Assembly: GCA_934675095.1 (NCBI GenBank)
Contig: CAKUPC010000012.1
Coordinates: forward strand, 1-41,925
Length of the DNA stretch: 41,925 nucleotides
Direction of reading: 5' to 3'
Source: an uncultured Bacteroidales bacterium
GTDB lineage: Bacteria; Bacteroidota; Bacteroidia; Bacteroidales; UBA932
Below are positions 16,080 to 24,829 of the stretch, one piece after another (the first letter of the stretch is position 1; every line of letters begins with the position of its first letter). A model generated the notes under the pieces. It searched no databases and was not told the DNA's origin. It saw only the letters and a program-made list of their open reading frames with translations. The translations under genes were made by a program, and so were the position numbers.

Positions 16080-16694
16080 ATGCATGTAGCAATCGCCGGA
16101 AACATCGGCAGCGGGAAGACGACGCTCACCAGGATGCTGGCGGCCAAATACGGCTGGAAGCCAAGGTTTGAGTCGGTCGACTATAATCCGTATCTCGCTG
16201 ATTTTTATGAGGATATGGAACGATGGTCCTTTAATCTTCAGATATATTTCCTCAACAAGAGGTTCAAGGACGTCGTCGAGATTTCCAAGAGCAAGGACGT
16301 GATAATCCAGGACCGTACGATTTACGAGGACGCGCGAATCTTCGCTCCGAACCTTCACGGGATGGGACTGATGTCAACGCGGGATTTCGAGAATTATTCC
16401 GATTTGTTCGACCTCATGATGTCCCTTGTGAATCCGCCGGACCTTCTGATTTATCTCCGTTCGTCAATCCCCAACCTCGTGAGCCAGATTCAGAAGAGGG
16501 GACGGGAGTACGAGAAGAGCATACGCATTGACTACATCACCGGCCTGAACGAGAGATACGAGAACTGGATCAAGGATTATCAGCACCGGCTGCTCATCCT
16601 TGACGTTGATCGTCTGAAGTTCGAGAACAGTCCGGAGGATTTCAGTGAAATCTGTGACAGGATAGACGCCGAACTGTTCGGCCTTTTCAAATAA
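16080..16694 (+). CDS. Deoxynucleoside kinase (dGK/dAK type)
   Basis: Salvage enzyme that phosphorylates a deoxynucleoside with ATP. The P-loop GNIGSGKTT is at residues 7-15, the substrate-binding DRTIYEDARIF follows VIIQ near residue 80, and a lid-type arginine cluster (QKRGREYEKSIR) is in the C-terminal half. Length, 204 residues, is typical of the bacterial dGK/dAK/dCK family. Which base is preferred cannot be told from sequence alone. It has its own promoter and a leader with a tandem repeat. A GC-rich inverted repeat follows the stop. Confidence 0.9.
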   Translation: MHVAIAGNIGSGKTTLTRMLAAKYGWKPRFESVDYNPYLADFYEDMERWSFNLQIYFLNKRFKDVVEISKSKDVIIQDRTIYEDARIFAPNLHGMGLMSTRDFENYSDLFDLMMSLVNPPDLLIYLRSSIPNLVSQIQKRGREYEKSIRIDYITGLNERYENWIKDYQHRLLILDVDRLKFENSPEDFSEICDRIDAELFGLFK

Positions 16695-16705
16695 TGTAAG
16701 GATTT

Positions 16706-16744
16706 TCCGGAGCCTTTTTCCTCTTGTGGATATGAGGTTCCGGA
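16706..16744 (+). terminator. Stem-loop after deoxynucleoside kinase
   Basis: TCCGGAGCC (16706-16714) pairs with GGTTCCGGA (16736-16744), with one G-T wobble and a 21-nt loop. It lies between the kinase stop and the next gene. The T-tract after it is weak. Confidence 0.45.
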
Positions 16745-16795
16745 CATTTGTTTAACCGGGAGAACGGAGATTAGTTTTCCCATAAACCCCAAATT

Positions 16796-18703
16796 ATGGA
16801 CAAAAGATTGACAATCATTGACTTTGTGGAGAAATACACACGCCAGTTCGCTGCAAACACGTTCCTCCGCGAAAAGGTGGACGGAGTGTGGACTGAGACT
16901 TCATTTGAGCAGACCCGCAAGGAAGCCTACCGCATAGGTGCCGGACTGATGAAGCTCGGGCTGCAGAAAGGCGACAAGGTTTCCCTTCTCTCGGAAGGGC
17001 GTAACCTCTGGCCGATTACAGAGATGGGTATCCTCTATGCCGGAGCCGTCAATGTTCCGCTCTCAATAAAGCTTGAGGAGAGCAATGACCTCATATTCAG
17101 AATACGTCACTCCGACTCGAAGTATGTGATTGTTTCAGGTTCGCAGCTTCCGAAGATACGCAAGATTCTCGACGACTGCGAGGCCGTGGAGAAGGTCATC
17201 GTGCTGGACGAAATCAAGGAATACGGGCCTAAGGAGATGTGCATCACCGAGATACAGAAGCTGGGAGACGAATTTCTCGCCGCTTCGCCGGAAGAGTTCG
17301 TGACCCGCTACAAGTCTGTCGGCCCGGATGACTACGCGAACATCAGCTATACCTCCGGAACCACAGCCGACCCTAAGGGAATCCTTCTGACGCACCGTAA
17401 CTACACCGCGAACGTCGAGCAGGCTCATTCGGTTATCGGAGTCAACGAGGACGATGTCATGCTCATCATCCTTCCGCTCGACCACTGCTTCGCTCATGTT
17501 GCAGGCTTCTACACGATGATGTCTTTCGGCGCGTCAATCGCCACCGTTCCGCAGGGCCGCACCCCGATGGAGTCGCTCAGGAACATCCCGATGGCAATCA
17601 AGGAGACCCGCCCGGCCGTGATGCTTTCCGTTCCGGCGCTCTCCAAGAACTTCAAGAAGGCAATTGAGGCCGGTGTCAAGGCAAAGGGTCCGAAGGTTCA
17701 GAAACTCTTCGACTTCGCCGTGCGCAACGCCATAGCATATAATAAGGAAGGCTACAACAAGGGCGGCAAGGACTTCTGGAGATGGCCGCTCGTCAAGCTC
17801 TTCGACAAGATTCTCTTCAAGAGCGTCCGCGAGTCCGCTTTCGGCGACAGGATGAGGTTCTTCGTCGGCGGCGGCGCGCTTCTCGGAATCGACCTGCAGA
17901 AATTCTACTACGCAATCGGAGTGCCTATCTATCAGGGATATGGACTTTCCGAGGCGACCCCTATCATATCCGCGAACTCTGCGGAACATCACATCCTCGG
18001 CTCGTCCGGTATGATTGTCCGTCCGATGGAAATCAAAATCTGCGACGCTGAGGGCAAGGCTCTTCCGTTCGGAGAAAAGGGCGAAATCGTCATCAAGGGC
18101 GAGAACGTCATGGCCGGCTACTGGAAGAATCCGAAATCGACCGCGGAGACCGTCATTGACGGATGGCTTCACACAGGGGATATGGGATATATGCTCGACG
18201 AGACCTATCTCTATGTGACGGGCCGCTTCAAGTCCCTTCTCATCAGCTCCGACGGCGAGAAATACTCTCCGGAGGGAATCGAGGAGGCTCTCGTGGCGAA
18301 CTCCAAGTACATTTCACAGGTGGTTCTCCACGACAACCAGGACCCTTATGTGATTCTCCTCATGGTTCCTAACAAGGAGGCCCTCAAGGAGTACATGAAG
18401 AAGGAGCATCCGGAGGTCGAGGTTGATTCCGAGGCAGGAAAGAGGATGCAGCTTGAGAAGATTCAGTCCGAGGTTGACCAGTACAGGGCGGGCGGCGAGT
18501 TTGCCGGGCTCTTCCCTGAAAGGTGGCTTCCGACGGCTGTCTGCGTGCTTCCGGAGCCTTTCACCGAGCAGAACCACATGGTCAATTCGACGATGAAGAT
18601 TGTGCGCGGAAAGGTGGAGCAGGCATACGAGGACAGGATGAAGTTCGCCTACACCGCAGAGGGCAAGAACATCATCAACGAGCAGAATCTTGCTTCGCTT
18701 TAG
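16796..18703 (+). CDS. Long-chain acyl-CoA synthetase, AMP-binding family
   Basis: Activates fatty acids to acyl-CoA through an acyl-adenylate. The AMP-binding motif YTSGTTADPKG is at about residues 185-195, the adenine-contact motif GYGLSEATP near 381, and the hinge motifs WLHTGDMGYM and TGRFKSLLISSDGEKYSPEGIEEAL follow. The C-terminal domain is complete. Length (635 residues) and the N-terminal FVEKYTRQFAANTFLREK match long-chain acyl-CoA ligases (FadD15 type). Chain-length preference is not readable from sequence. It appears monocistronic: 101 bp separate it from the preceding kinase and 127 bp from the next gene. Confidence 0.93.
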   Translation: MDKRLTIIDFVEKYTRQFAANTFLREKVDGVWTETSFEQTRKEAYRIGAGLMKLGLQKGDKVSLLSEGRNLWPITEMGILYAGAVNVPLSIKLEESNDLIFRIRHSDSKYVIVSGSQLPKIRKILDDCEAVEKVIVLDEIKEYGPKEMCITEIQKLGDEFLAASPEEFVTRYKSVGPDDYANISYTSGTTADPKGILLTHRNYTANVEQAHSVIGVNEDDVMLIILPLDHCFAHVAGFYTMMSFGASIATVPQGRTPMESLRNIPMAIKETRPAVMLSVPALSKNFKKAIEAGVKAKGPKVQKLFDFAVRNAIAYNKEGYNKGGKDFWRWPLVKLFDKILFKSVRESAFGDRMRFFVGGGALLGIDLQKFYYAIGVPIYQGYGLSEATPIISANSAEHHILGSSGMIVRPMEIKICDAEGKALPFGEKGEIVIKGENVMAGYWKNPKSTAETVIDGWLHTGDMGYMLDETYLYVTGRFKSLLISSDGEKYSPEGIEEALVANSKYISQVVLHDNQDPYVILLMVPNKEALKEYMKKEHPEVEVDSEAGKRMQLEKIQSEVDQYRAGGEFAGLFPERWLPTAVCVLPEPFTEQNHMVNSTMKIVRGKVEQAYEDRMKFAYTAEGKNIINEQNLASL

Positions 18704-18830
18704 CGGGGCGAAGAAAAGGCGGTCTGCGGCGTTCTTCATCCCATCCTTTTCTTCATTCCCTTCGACTAAGCAGCTTTTAGTTAAGCAACTTTAATAGAAA
18801 CAATATTTACAAATTAAAATTAATAATCAG

Positions 18831-20105
18831 ATGAGTAAAAAAAACAGTAACATTCCGGCGATTGCGGTCATGTTCGCACTCTTCTTCATGATTGCGTTCG
18901 TCACCAATTTCGCAGGTTCAATGGGAGTGATTGTAAAGAATCAGTTCCTCGGGGATAGCGCCAGCGCAAAGGCTCTTTCGCAGCTCGGCTCTCTTGCAAA
19001 CTTCATCGCATACGCCTGCATGGGCATTCCGGGCGGTATCATCCTCAAACGCAAGGGCTATAAGTTCACGGCTCTTCTCGCTGTCATCATCGGTCTTGTC
19101 GGCGTGGCAATCCAGTGGATTTCAGGTCCGGCTGAGTCATTCCTCGTGTATGTGATCGGCGCGTTCGTGGCAGGCTTCTCAATGTGTCTTCTGAACATCG
19201 TCGTGAACCCTATGCTGAACACTCTCGGCGGCGGCGGAAACACCGGTAACCGTCTTGTCCAGTTCGGCGGCTCATGCAACTCAATCGGCGGAACCATCGC
19301 GCCTATTCTTCTCGGCTACCTCGTCGGCGGCAATGTTCAGACTGCGTCTGTCAGCGATGCGGCTCCGGCAATGATCATCGCGATGGCAATCTTCGCGCTC
19401 GCTGCGGTCATCATCGCCCTTACCAAGATTCCTGAGCCTCACATGGAAACGGCCGAGGAAAAGGCTGCCCGTCAGACTGGAATGGTCGCAAAGGATCCTT
19501 ACAGCCCGCTTTCATTCCGTCACTTCGTGCTCGGCGCAATCGCCATCTTCTTCTATGTCGGCATCGAGGTCGGCATTCCTAACACCGCGAACGTTCATTT
19601 CTCCGACCTTTCATGGGTAGGACCGGCTCTCACCGGAACAATGATCGGTGCATACTGGCTCTGCATGATGCTCGGCCGTCTCGCAGGCGGTGCAATCGGA
19701 GGCAAGGTTTCCTCCAAGTCAATGCTTGCCGCTACCTCGGCTGTTGCAATCGCATTCTGCCTCTGTATCATCTTCATCCCCGAGACAGCGACTGTCCATC
19801 TCTTCGGAAAGGTAATCCCTGTTACCCTCGTCTTCGTGATGCTTTGCGGCCTCTGTACCTCAATCATGTGGGGCGCAATCTTCAACCTCGCGGCTGAGGG
19901 ACTTGGCAAATACACCGCCATGGCATCCGGCATTTTCATGACCCTCGTCTGCGGCGGCGGCATCATTCCGTTCTTCCAGAACATGATTGCGGACAAGTTC
20001 GGCTCCCTCCAGAGCTACTGGCTGCTTATTGCCTGCCTCTGCTACCTTCTCTTCTATGCCCTCGCGGGAAGTAAGAACGTCAACAAGGACATACCTGTTG
20101 AATAA
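18831..20105 (+). CDS. FHS-family MFS sugar transporter
   Basis: Major facilitator protein with about 12 membrane segments, of the fucose/glucose/galactose-type (FHS) family: the N-terminus AVMFALFFMIAFVTNFAGSMGVIVKNQF, the first-half motif GIPGGIILKRKGYK, and the conserved NPMLNTLGGGGNTGNRLVQFGGSCNSIGGTIAP of this group are visible. Members import a sugar with protons. The following gene, 12 bp downstream, is a ROK sugar kinase, so glucose or a related hexose is the likely substrate; this is inference. Codon use is strongly biased, suggesting high expression. Length 424 residues is typical. Confidence 0.9.
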   Translation: MSKKNSNIPAIAVMFALFFMIAFVTNFAGSMGVIVKNQFLGDSASAKALSQLGSLANFIAYACMGIPGGIILKRKGYKFTALLAVIIGLVGVAIQWISGPAESFLVYVIGAFVAGFSMCLLNIVVNPMLNTLGGGGNTGNRLVQFGGSCNSIGGTIAPILLGYLVGGNVQTASVSDAAPAMIIAMAIFALAAVIIALTKIPEPHMETAEEKAARQTGMVAKDPYSPLSFRHFVLGAIAIFFYVGIEVGIPNTANVHFSDLSWVGPALTGTMIGAYWLCMMLGRLAGGAIGGKVSSKSMLAATSAVAIAFCLCIIFIPETATVHLFGKVIPVTLVFVMLCGLCTSIMWGAIFNLAAEGLGKYTAMASGIFMTLVCGGGIIPFFQNMIADKFGSLQSYWLLIACLCYLLFYALAGSKNVNKDIPVE

Positions 20106-20117
20106 TCTTTAACGGTT

Positions 20118-21098
20118 ATGGAAGATATGACAAAGTCAATTGACAAACAGTATGTCGTCGGCATTGACGTCGGCGGACAGACGACCAAGATAGGCGTTGT
20201 CGATGCACGCGGCCAGGTGCTGGCACAGACCGTGATTCGTTCGGACAACTACGAAGACGCAAACCCGTACCTCGACGAGGTGGCGGTGGCCATCAAAAAG
20301 GTTGTTTCTGAGGCCGGCGTCGAGGGACAGGTTCGTGGAATCGGTATCGGTGCTCCTAACGGGAACTATTACACCGGAATGGTCGAGATGGCTCCTAACG
20401 TCGTCTGGGCTAAGTCCAAGGCTGTTCCTGTGGCAGAGATGCTTTCAGAGCGTCTCGGCGGCGTTCCCGTGGCTCTTACCAACGATGCCAACGCGGCGGC
20501 TGTGGGCGAGATGACCTACGGCGCGGCCCGCGGGATGAAGAACTTCATCATGATTACGCTCGGAACCGGCGTGGGCAGCGGCATCGTCATAAACGGCGAG
20601 GTCGTCTATGGACACGACGGGTTTGCCGGGGAGCTTGGTCATGTGCGGATTGTCCGCAACAACGGGCGCCTATGCGGCTGCGGAAGAACCGGCTGTCTCG
20701 AGGCATACTGCTCGGCGATAGGAGTCGCGAGAACGGCCCGCGAGTGGCTTGGCATGTCGGACGAGCCGTCAGTGCTACGCGGCATTGACAACATCAGCTC
20801 CAAGGATGTCTATGAGGCTGCAAAGGAAGGCGACGAGCTGGCTCTGCGCGTGTTCCAATATACCGGCCACATGCTCGGCAACGCGTTCGCTGACTTCATC
20901 GCGTTCAGCGCCCCTGAGGCAATCGTCCTCTTCGGCGGTCTCGCGCGCAGCAAGGAGTTCCTCACGGAGCCTATCCTTGAGGCCATGAACGGCAATGTCC
21001 TCGCCATCTGGCGTGACAAGGTAAAACTCGTCTATTCTTCCCTCAAGGAGTCCGATGCGGCCATACTCGGCGCTTCAGCATTGGCTTGGGAACTATAG
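20118..21098 (+). CDS. ROK-family glucokinase
   Basis: Sugar kinase of the ROK family. The N-terminal ATP-binding loop is VGIDVGGQTTKIGVVD, the catalytic aspartate lies in TNDANAAAVGE, phosphate motif 2 is TLGTGVGSGIV, and the ROK signature with the zinc cysteines is present (GELGHVRI, then GRLCGCGRTGCLEAY). It would phosphorylate the sugar delivered by the adjoining transporter; glucose is the most likely substrate. Start at 20118 is 12 bp after the transporter stop; the M four residues later is also possible. Ends before a strong terminator that overlaps the end of miaA. Confidence 0.92.
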   Translation: MEDMTKSIDKQYVVGIDVGGQTTKIGVVDARGQVLAQTVIRSDNYEDANPYLDEVAVAIKKVVSEAGVEGQVRGIGIGAPNGNYYTGMVEMAPNVVWAKSKAVPVAEMLSERLGGVPVALTNDANAAAVGEMTYGAARGMKNFIMITLGTGVGSGIVINGEVVYGHDGFAGELGHVRIVRNNGRLCGCGRTGCLEAYCSAIGVARTAREWLGMSDEPSVLRGIDNISSKDVYEAAKEGDELALRVFQYTGHMLGNAFADFIAFSAPEAIVLFGGLARSKEFLTEPILEAMNGNVLAIWRDKVKLVYSSLKESDAAILGASALAWEL

Positions 21099-21127
21099 AA
21101 TTGCCTAAACGGCATGGTATAAATTTT

Positions 21128-21157
21128 AGGGAATGGCTCAACGGTCATTCCCTTTTT
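21128..21157 (+). terminator. Intrinsic terminator of the transporter-glucokinase operon
   Basis: AGGGAATG (21128-21135) pairs with CATTCCCT (21146-21153) around a 10-nt loop and runs straight into T5. The convergent miaA stop codon lies in the loop and its last codons form the right arm, so the terminator is embedded in coding sequence. Confidence 0.8.
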
Positions 21158-22064
21158 CTATCCACTTGATGTTACTATCCCGCCTCCAATAGGAAAGCTG
21201 CCGCTTGGCGTAGCGGCGGGAGTTGCGCTGAATCAGTTCTATGGCGCGGTCGAGAGTGGTGACCGGGCCGTCGCCTGGCGTGGTCGGTCCCCAGCCTTCC
21301 GTGCTGACCTTGCCGTCGAGAAAGTCGAACCACGCGAAGATTTCCTTATAGCCTACGGTCTGGAGCGCGGGGCGGTCGCGGAACGGGAGCAGACCGCGTG
21401 CCTCTTCGACGAGGCCTGAGTCAATCATTTTCAGAACTCTCGTGTCGATGCGCGAATACAGCTCCTCCTTAGGGCGCATGAGGCCGATTTTTTCAATTTC
21501 GAAGGCGTGACGGCGGCTGGGCGAGGTCTTGAAAGAAGAGAACTTGCGCCCGGTCATTAGGCAGACCTCAAGCGCCCGCACGACCCTCTGGCCGTTCGAT
21601 AGGTCAATCGTCCCGCAGCTCTCCGGGTCAAGCTCCCGCAGCCGCCTTGCAAGTTCCCCGACTCCCTCTTCCCGCAGCCGCGCCGACAGCTCGCCGCGCA
21701 GCGCAGGGTCGGCCGGAGGAAAGTCGTCAAGTCCGTTCACGAAGGCGTCGATGTAGAATCCCGAGCCTCCGCACATGACGAGAGTCTCATGCCCCTGCGC
21801 GAACAGCTCATTCACAAGACGGTGAGCCTCAATCTCATAGCGCCCTGCGGTGTAGTCCTCCGTGACGGAATTGGTGTGGATAAAATAATGCTTCACGGCG
21901 GCAAGCTGTGAAGCATCCGGGACAGCCGTCCCTATGGTCATTTCCTTGAAAATCTGTCTGGAATCACATGAGATTACCGGCGAACCGCATTTCAGCGCCC
22001 TTTCAATCGCGAAGTCAGTCTTCCCGACCCCCGTCGCCCCCAATATTATCTCAACTTTTTTCAA
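21138..22064 (-). CDS. miaA: tRNA dimethylallyltransferase
   Basis: Adds dimethylallyl to A37 of tRNAs reading UNN codons. The P-loop is ILGATGVGKTDFAI, followed by the conserved SCDSRQIFKEMTIGTAVP and KHYFIHTN segments, GGSGFYIDAFVNGLDDFPP, and the tRNA-binding RNSRRYAKRQLSYWRRD near the C-terminus. A ~15-residue Gly/Pro/Thr-rich insertion (STEGWGPTTPGDGPVT, about residues 263-278) precedes the last helix. 308 residues is normal for the family. Its 3' end overlaps the terminator of the convergent glucokinase gene. Confidence 0.95.
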   Translation of the reverse strand: MKKVEIILGATGVGKTDFAIERALKCGSPVISCDSRQIFKEMTIGTAVPDASQLAAVKHYFIHTNSVTEDYTAGRYEIEAHRLVNELFAQGHETLVMCGGSGFYIDAFVNGLDDFPPADPALRGELSARLREEGVGELARRLRELDPESCGTIDLSNGQRVVRALEVCLMTGRKFSSFKTSPSRRHAFEIEKIGLMRPKEELYSRIDTRVLKMIDSGLVEEARGLLPFRDRPALQTVGYKEIFAWFDFLDGKVSTEGWGPTTPGDGPVTTLDRAIELIQRNSRRYAKRQLSYWRRDSNIKWIEKGNDR

Positions 22065-22132
22065 CCTAACTTTATCAAAATGAATTCCATCAAGCCGATA
22101 CCTTGAGTTTCTGATAAGTAAAATTTCTTGGC

Positions 22133-22256
22133 GGGATGGCGAATAGGCGGATGGAGTGCAAGGCGGACGAGAAGATTAAACCGCAGCAACCTCACGGTTG
22201 AGAGGATTTAATCTGTCGAAGTCCAACGCAGCAATCCGCCGCCTATTCGTCATCCC
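22133..22256. repeat. Structured ~120-bp element, copy 1
   Basis: Shares conserved blocks GAGTGCAAGGC (22154), ACCGCAGCAACCTC (22180), CGGTTG-N-GAGGATTT (22195) and AACGC-N-GCAATCCGC (22225) with a second copy at 28489. It folds into an outer stem (22133-22152 with 22234-22256), a middle stem GGAC/GTCC (22165-22168 with 22221-22224), an inner stem AGATTAAA/TTTAATCT (22173-22180 with 22207-22214) and an apical CAACC/GGTTG hairpin. The right arm contains the stop codon of the adjacent minus-strand gene. Strand of any transcript is unknown. Confidence 0.75.
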
Positions 22257-22806
22257 CCTCGTGTTCGTCATAGACGACATCCTCCTCATCCTTATCGTCC
22301 TCCTCATCGTCGAAATCGTCATCATCCTCGTCCTCATCGTCCCAGTTCCCCTCCTCCTTGCGGATGATGTTCCGTTTCTTGTCCTCCGGCAGGTCCTCGT
22401 AGGCCACATATCCGTTCTCGAACTCAATCGGATTCGGCCCCTTCGTCTCCACCAGCGCCGGATAGACCACGCCCGGACGGGCCTCGACCTCACCCTCGAA
22501 ATCGACGAGAACGCTCTTCTTGTTTGTCGTGTCGTAGAAATAGACAAAGCTGTCCTCGCCCCTTTTGTGGCAGTCGCCGAGCGTCACCTCGTCAATCGTG
22601 CCCTTGCCCATGTTCTGTACGCTGTAGCGGGCAATCGCGCTCCCGTCCGGGTTCACTGCCTTGAAAAGCACAATCTGGTCCATCGGAAAATCCATGTCAG
22701 CGTGCATCCTCTTGTGGAACGAGTAGAGCGAACTTGTCGCCTTGAGTTCATAAACTCTCGCAAAGCCCTTCAGTCCGGGCAGGGAAACTCTGTATCTCAA
22801 TATCAT
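22243..22806 (-). CDS. pRiA4b ORF-3-like protein with acidic tail
   Basis: The first ~100 residues (MILRYRVSLPGLKGFARVYELKATSSLYSFHKRMHADMDF) resemble the plasmid pRiA4b ORF-3-like / IS1096 passenger fold, which is common as a chromosomal gene in Bacteroidota and whose function is unknown. Residues ~155-187 are almost entirely Asp and Glu with some Lys (a run with WDDEDEDDDDFDDEEDD), suggesting an interaction tail or disorder. No transposase gene is nearby, so the name does not imply mobility here. A TATCTTTG -7 box lies 48 bp upstream. The last codons and the stop lie in the structured repeat element. Confidence 0.7.
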   Translation of the reverse strand: MILRYRVSLPGLKGFARVYELKATSSLYSFHKRMHADMDFPMDQIVLFKAVNPDGSAIARYSVQNMGKGTIDEVTLGDCHKRGEDSFVYFYDTTNKKSVLVDFEGEVEARPGVVYPALVETKGPNPIEFENGYVAYEDLPEDKKRNIIRKEEGNWDDEDEDDDDFDDEEDDKDEEDVVYDEHEGDDE

Positions 22807-22853
22807 ACGAAAAAATGATTATGCGGGAAACCTTGACTTCCCGAAAACGACCC

Positions 22854-22861
22854 CAAAGATA
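22854..22861 (-). promoter_or_regulatory. -7 element of the pRiA4b-like gene
   Basis: Minus-strand TATCTTTG (TAnnTTTG), with TTTG at 22884-22887 on the same strand 22 bp upstream, slightly longer than the usual spacing. Confidence 0.5.
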
Positions 22862-22931
22862 CAAAATGAAACACTATGCACCCCAAATTTTTTGCAAAAA
22901 CTGACGAAAAGCGCTTTTGTGCGCCTACAAT

Positions 22932-22962
22932 TTTGATAACAGCGAAAATATGCCTATTTTTG
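22932..22962 (+). promoter_or_regulatory. Promoter of the YigZ-family gene
   Basis: TTTG (22932-22935), 19 bp, then TATTTTTG (22955-22962): an exact consensus. It lies inside the upstream open frame, which shows that translation starts at 22974 and not at 22917 or 22950. Confidence 0.8.
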
Positions 22963-22973
22963 AAGATATTGAT

Positions 22974-23615
22974 ATGCCGAAAACGGGAAATCGGATACGG
23001 GAATATATGGCCGAGATAAAGGACACTTTCAACAGCATCGCCGGACCGGCGCGGGGACTTTTCCGGGACAACGGAAGCCGGTTCCTCGCGTTCGCATATC
23101 CCGTGGAAACCGAGGCTCAGATTAAGGAAATCGTCTCCTCGCTGAAGAAGGAATATCACGACGCGCGTCACCACTGCTATGCCTATCGTCTTGGCTACAA
23201 GGCCGATGTGTTCCGCGCGAACGACGACGGGGAGCCTTCCGGTTCTGCGGGGCGGCCGATTCTCGGACAGATTGACTCCCGCGGGCTCAGCGACGTGCTC
23301 GTCGTGGTCGTCCGCTATTTCGGGGGCATAAAGCTGGGAATCCCCGGGCTTATCCGTGCCTACAGGACTTCCACGGACGATGCCCTTTCGCAGGCTGCCA
23401 TCGTGGAAAAGACGGCGACCGTGAACTATGCCCTGGACTTCGGGTATATGTCGATGAACTCCGTGATGAAAGTGCTGAAAGACATGAAGTTGGAAGCCCG
23501 TGACCAGCAGTTCGACACGCGGTGCTCGCTGACCGTCGCCGTACGCCTTTCCTCCGAGGATGATTTCCTTTCGCGGGTTGGGGACATCGACGGCTGCGGA
23601 GTGAAAAAAATATAA
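22974..23615 (+). CDS. YigZ/IMPACT-family protein
   Basis: UPF0029 (IMPACT/YigZ) family, 213 residues from the chosen start MPKTGNRIREYM. The first domain holds the family signature RHHCYAYRLG, then the DDGEPSGSAGRPIL and VVVRYFGGIKLGIPGLIRAY motifs, which lie on the ribosomal S5-like fold. The remaining ~80 residues are the DUF1949 ferredoxin-like domain. The molecular function in bacteria is poorly known. The start is fixed by the consensus promoter just upstream. Confidence 0.9.
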   Translation: MPKTGNRIREYMAEIKDTFNSIAGPARGLFRDNGSRFLAFAYPVETEAQIKEIVSSLKKEYHDARHHCYAYRLGYKADVFRANDDGEPSGSAGRPILGQIDSRGLSDVLVVVVRYFGGIKLGIPGLIRAYRTSTDDALSQAAIVEKTATVNYALDFGYMSMNSVMKVLKDMKLEARDQQFDTRCSLTVAVRLSSEDDFLSRVGDIDGCGVKKI

Positions 23616-23619
23616 TGTT

Positions 23620-23667
23620 TATATTTGTAAAATGATACGGAGCCGAGTGCTTTTGTAGGATTCGGCT
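23620..23667 (+). promoter_or_regulatory. Promoter and leader hairpin of the serC operon
   Basis: TATATTTG (23620-23627) lies 5 bp after the previous stop. The leader then contains an inverted repeat AGCCGA (23641-23646) and TCGGCT (23662-23667) before the serC ATG at 23691. The hairpin could affect mRNA stability or serve as a regulator site. Confidence 0.5.
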
Positions 23668-23690
23668 AACCGTGTGAAACATAAAAGGAT

Positions 23691-24791
23691 ATGAAGACAG
23701 TTCATAATTTCAACGCGGGACCGTGCGTCCTGCCGAAGCCGGCCGTGGAGGCCGCGATTGAGGCTTTGAAGGATTTTTCCGGAACGGGTATGTCGGTAAT
23801 CGAGGTTTCTCACAGGTCGAAGGCTTGGGAGGCTGTGATGGACGAGTGCCGTTCGCTGTGGAAGGAACTGCTGAACATTCCCGACACGCACGAGGTGGTC
23901 TTTTTCGGCGGCGGAGCCAGCATGGGATTCCTATATGCCGCGATGAATTTCCTTGAGAGGAAAGCCGGCTATCTTGACACCGGTGTCTGGGCGAAGAAAG
24001 CCTTCAAGGAGGCGAAGGGTTTTGCTGAATCAAAGGGTGCGGAGGCCGTGGTCGTGGCCTCGTCGGCCGACAAGACATATTCCTATATCCCTAAGGGCTA
24101 TGAGATACCGTCCGACCTGGACTATTTCCACATAACCACGAACAACACCATTTACGGAACGGAGATTCCCCGTGACATCGACTGCCCGGTTCCGCTGATT
24201 GCGGATATGTCCTCGGACATCATGTCCCGTCCGGTTGACGTCTCCAAGTATGCCGTGATTTACGGCGGCGCCCAGAAGAACGTCGGCACGGCGGGAGTCA
24301 CCTTCGCGATTGTCCGCAGGGACGCTCTCGGCAGGGTTTCGCACTATATCCCCACCATGCTGAACTATCAGACCCTTATCGACGGAAAGTCAATGTTCAA
24401 CACTCCTCCTGTGTTCCCGATTTTCGTGATGAAGGAGACCCTGAAATGGCTCAAGGCCCAGGGCGGAGTCGAGGCAATCCACGCTCTCAACAGGAAGAAG
24501 GCAGCGATGCTCTACGACGAGATTGACCGCAACTCGCTCTTTGTCGGCACGGCTGCCACGGAGGACAGGTCAATCATGAACGTCTGCTTCGTGATGGCTC
24601 CGGGATTCGAGCACCTTCAGAACGACTTTCTCGCCTTCGCCACGGAACGCGGGATGGTCGGCATCAAGGGGCACCGCTCGGTTGGCGGGTTCCGCGCCTC
24701 GATTTACAATGCCTGCCCGGTCGAGTCGGTTCAGGCGCTGATTGGCGCGATGAGGGATTTCGAGACCATTGTACTTGAAGAGAAGGCTTAG
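23691..24791 (+). CDS. serC: Phosphoserine aminotransferase
   Basis: PLP-dependent enzyme that converts 3-phosphohydroxypyruvate to phosphoserine in serine synthesis. The family start [18 protein letters not shown], the [11 protein letters not shown] phosphate loop, and [15 protein letters not shown] with the PLP lysine are all present. The C-terminal [17 protein letters not shown] binds the substrate. 366 residues is standard. First gene of an operon with serA, DUF1015 and glycerol-1-phosphate dehydrogenase, with a 38-bp gap to serA. Confidence 0.96.
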   Translation: MKTVHNFNAGPCVLPKPAVEAAIEALKDFSGTGMSVIEVSHRSKAWEAVMDECRSLWKELLNIPDTHEVVFFGGGASMGFLYAAMNFLERKAGYLDTGVWAKKAFKEAKGFAESKGAEAVVVASSADKTYSYIPKGYEIPSDLDYFHITTNNTIYGTEIPRDIDCPVPLIADMSSDIMSRPVDVSKYAVIYGGAQKNVGTAGVTFAIVRRDALGRVSHYIPTMLNYQTLIDGKSMFNTPPVFPIFVMKETLKWLKAQGGVEAIHALNRKKAAMLYDEIDRNSLFVGTAATEDRSIMNVCFVMAPGFEHLQNDFLAFATERGMVGIKGHRSVGGFRASIYNACPVESVQALIGAMRDFETIVLEEKA

Positions 24792-24829
24792 TTTCATGGC
24801 GTTTTGAGGCAGATTCTAAATTAAAGACT

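Noticed and set aside
22243..22806. Insertion sequence
   Set aside because: The name of the family (IS1096 passenger) suggests mobility, but no transposase or terminal repeats are visible around the gene.
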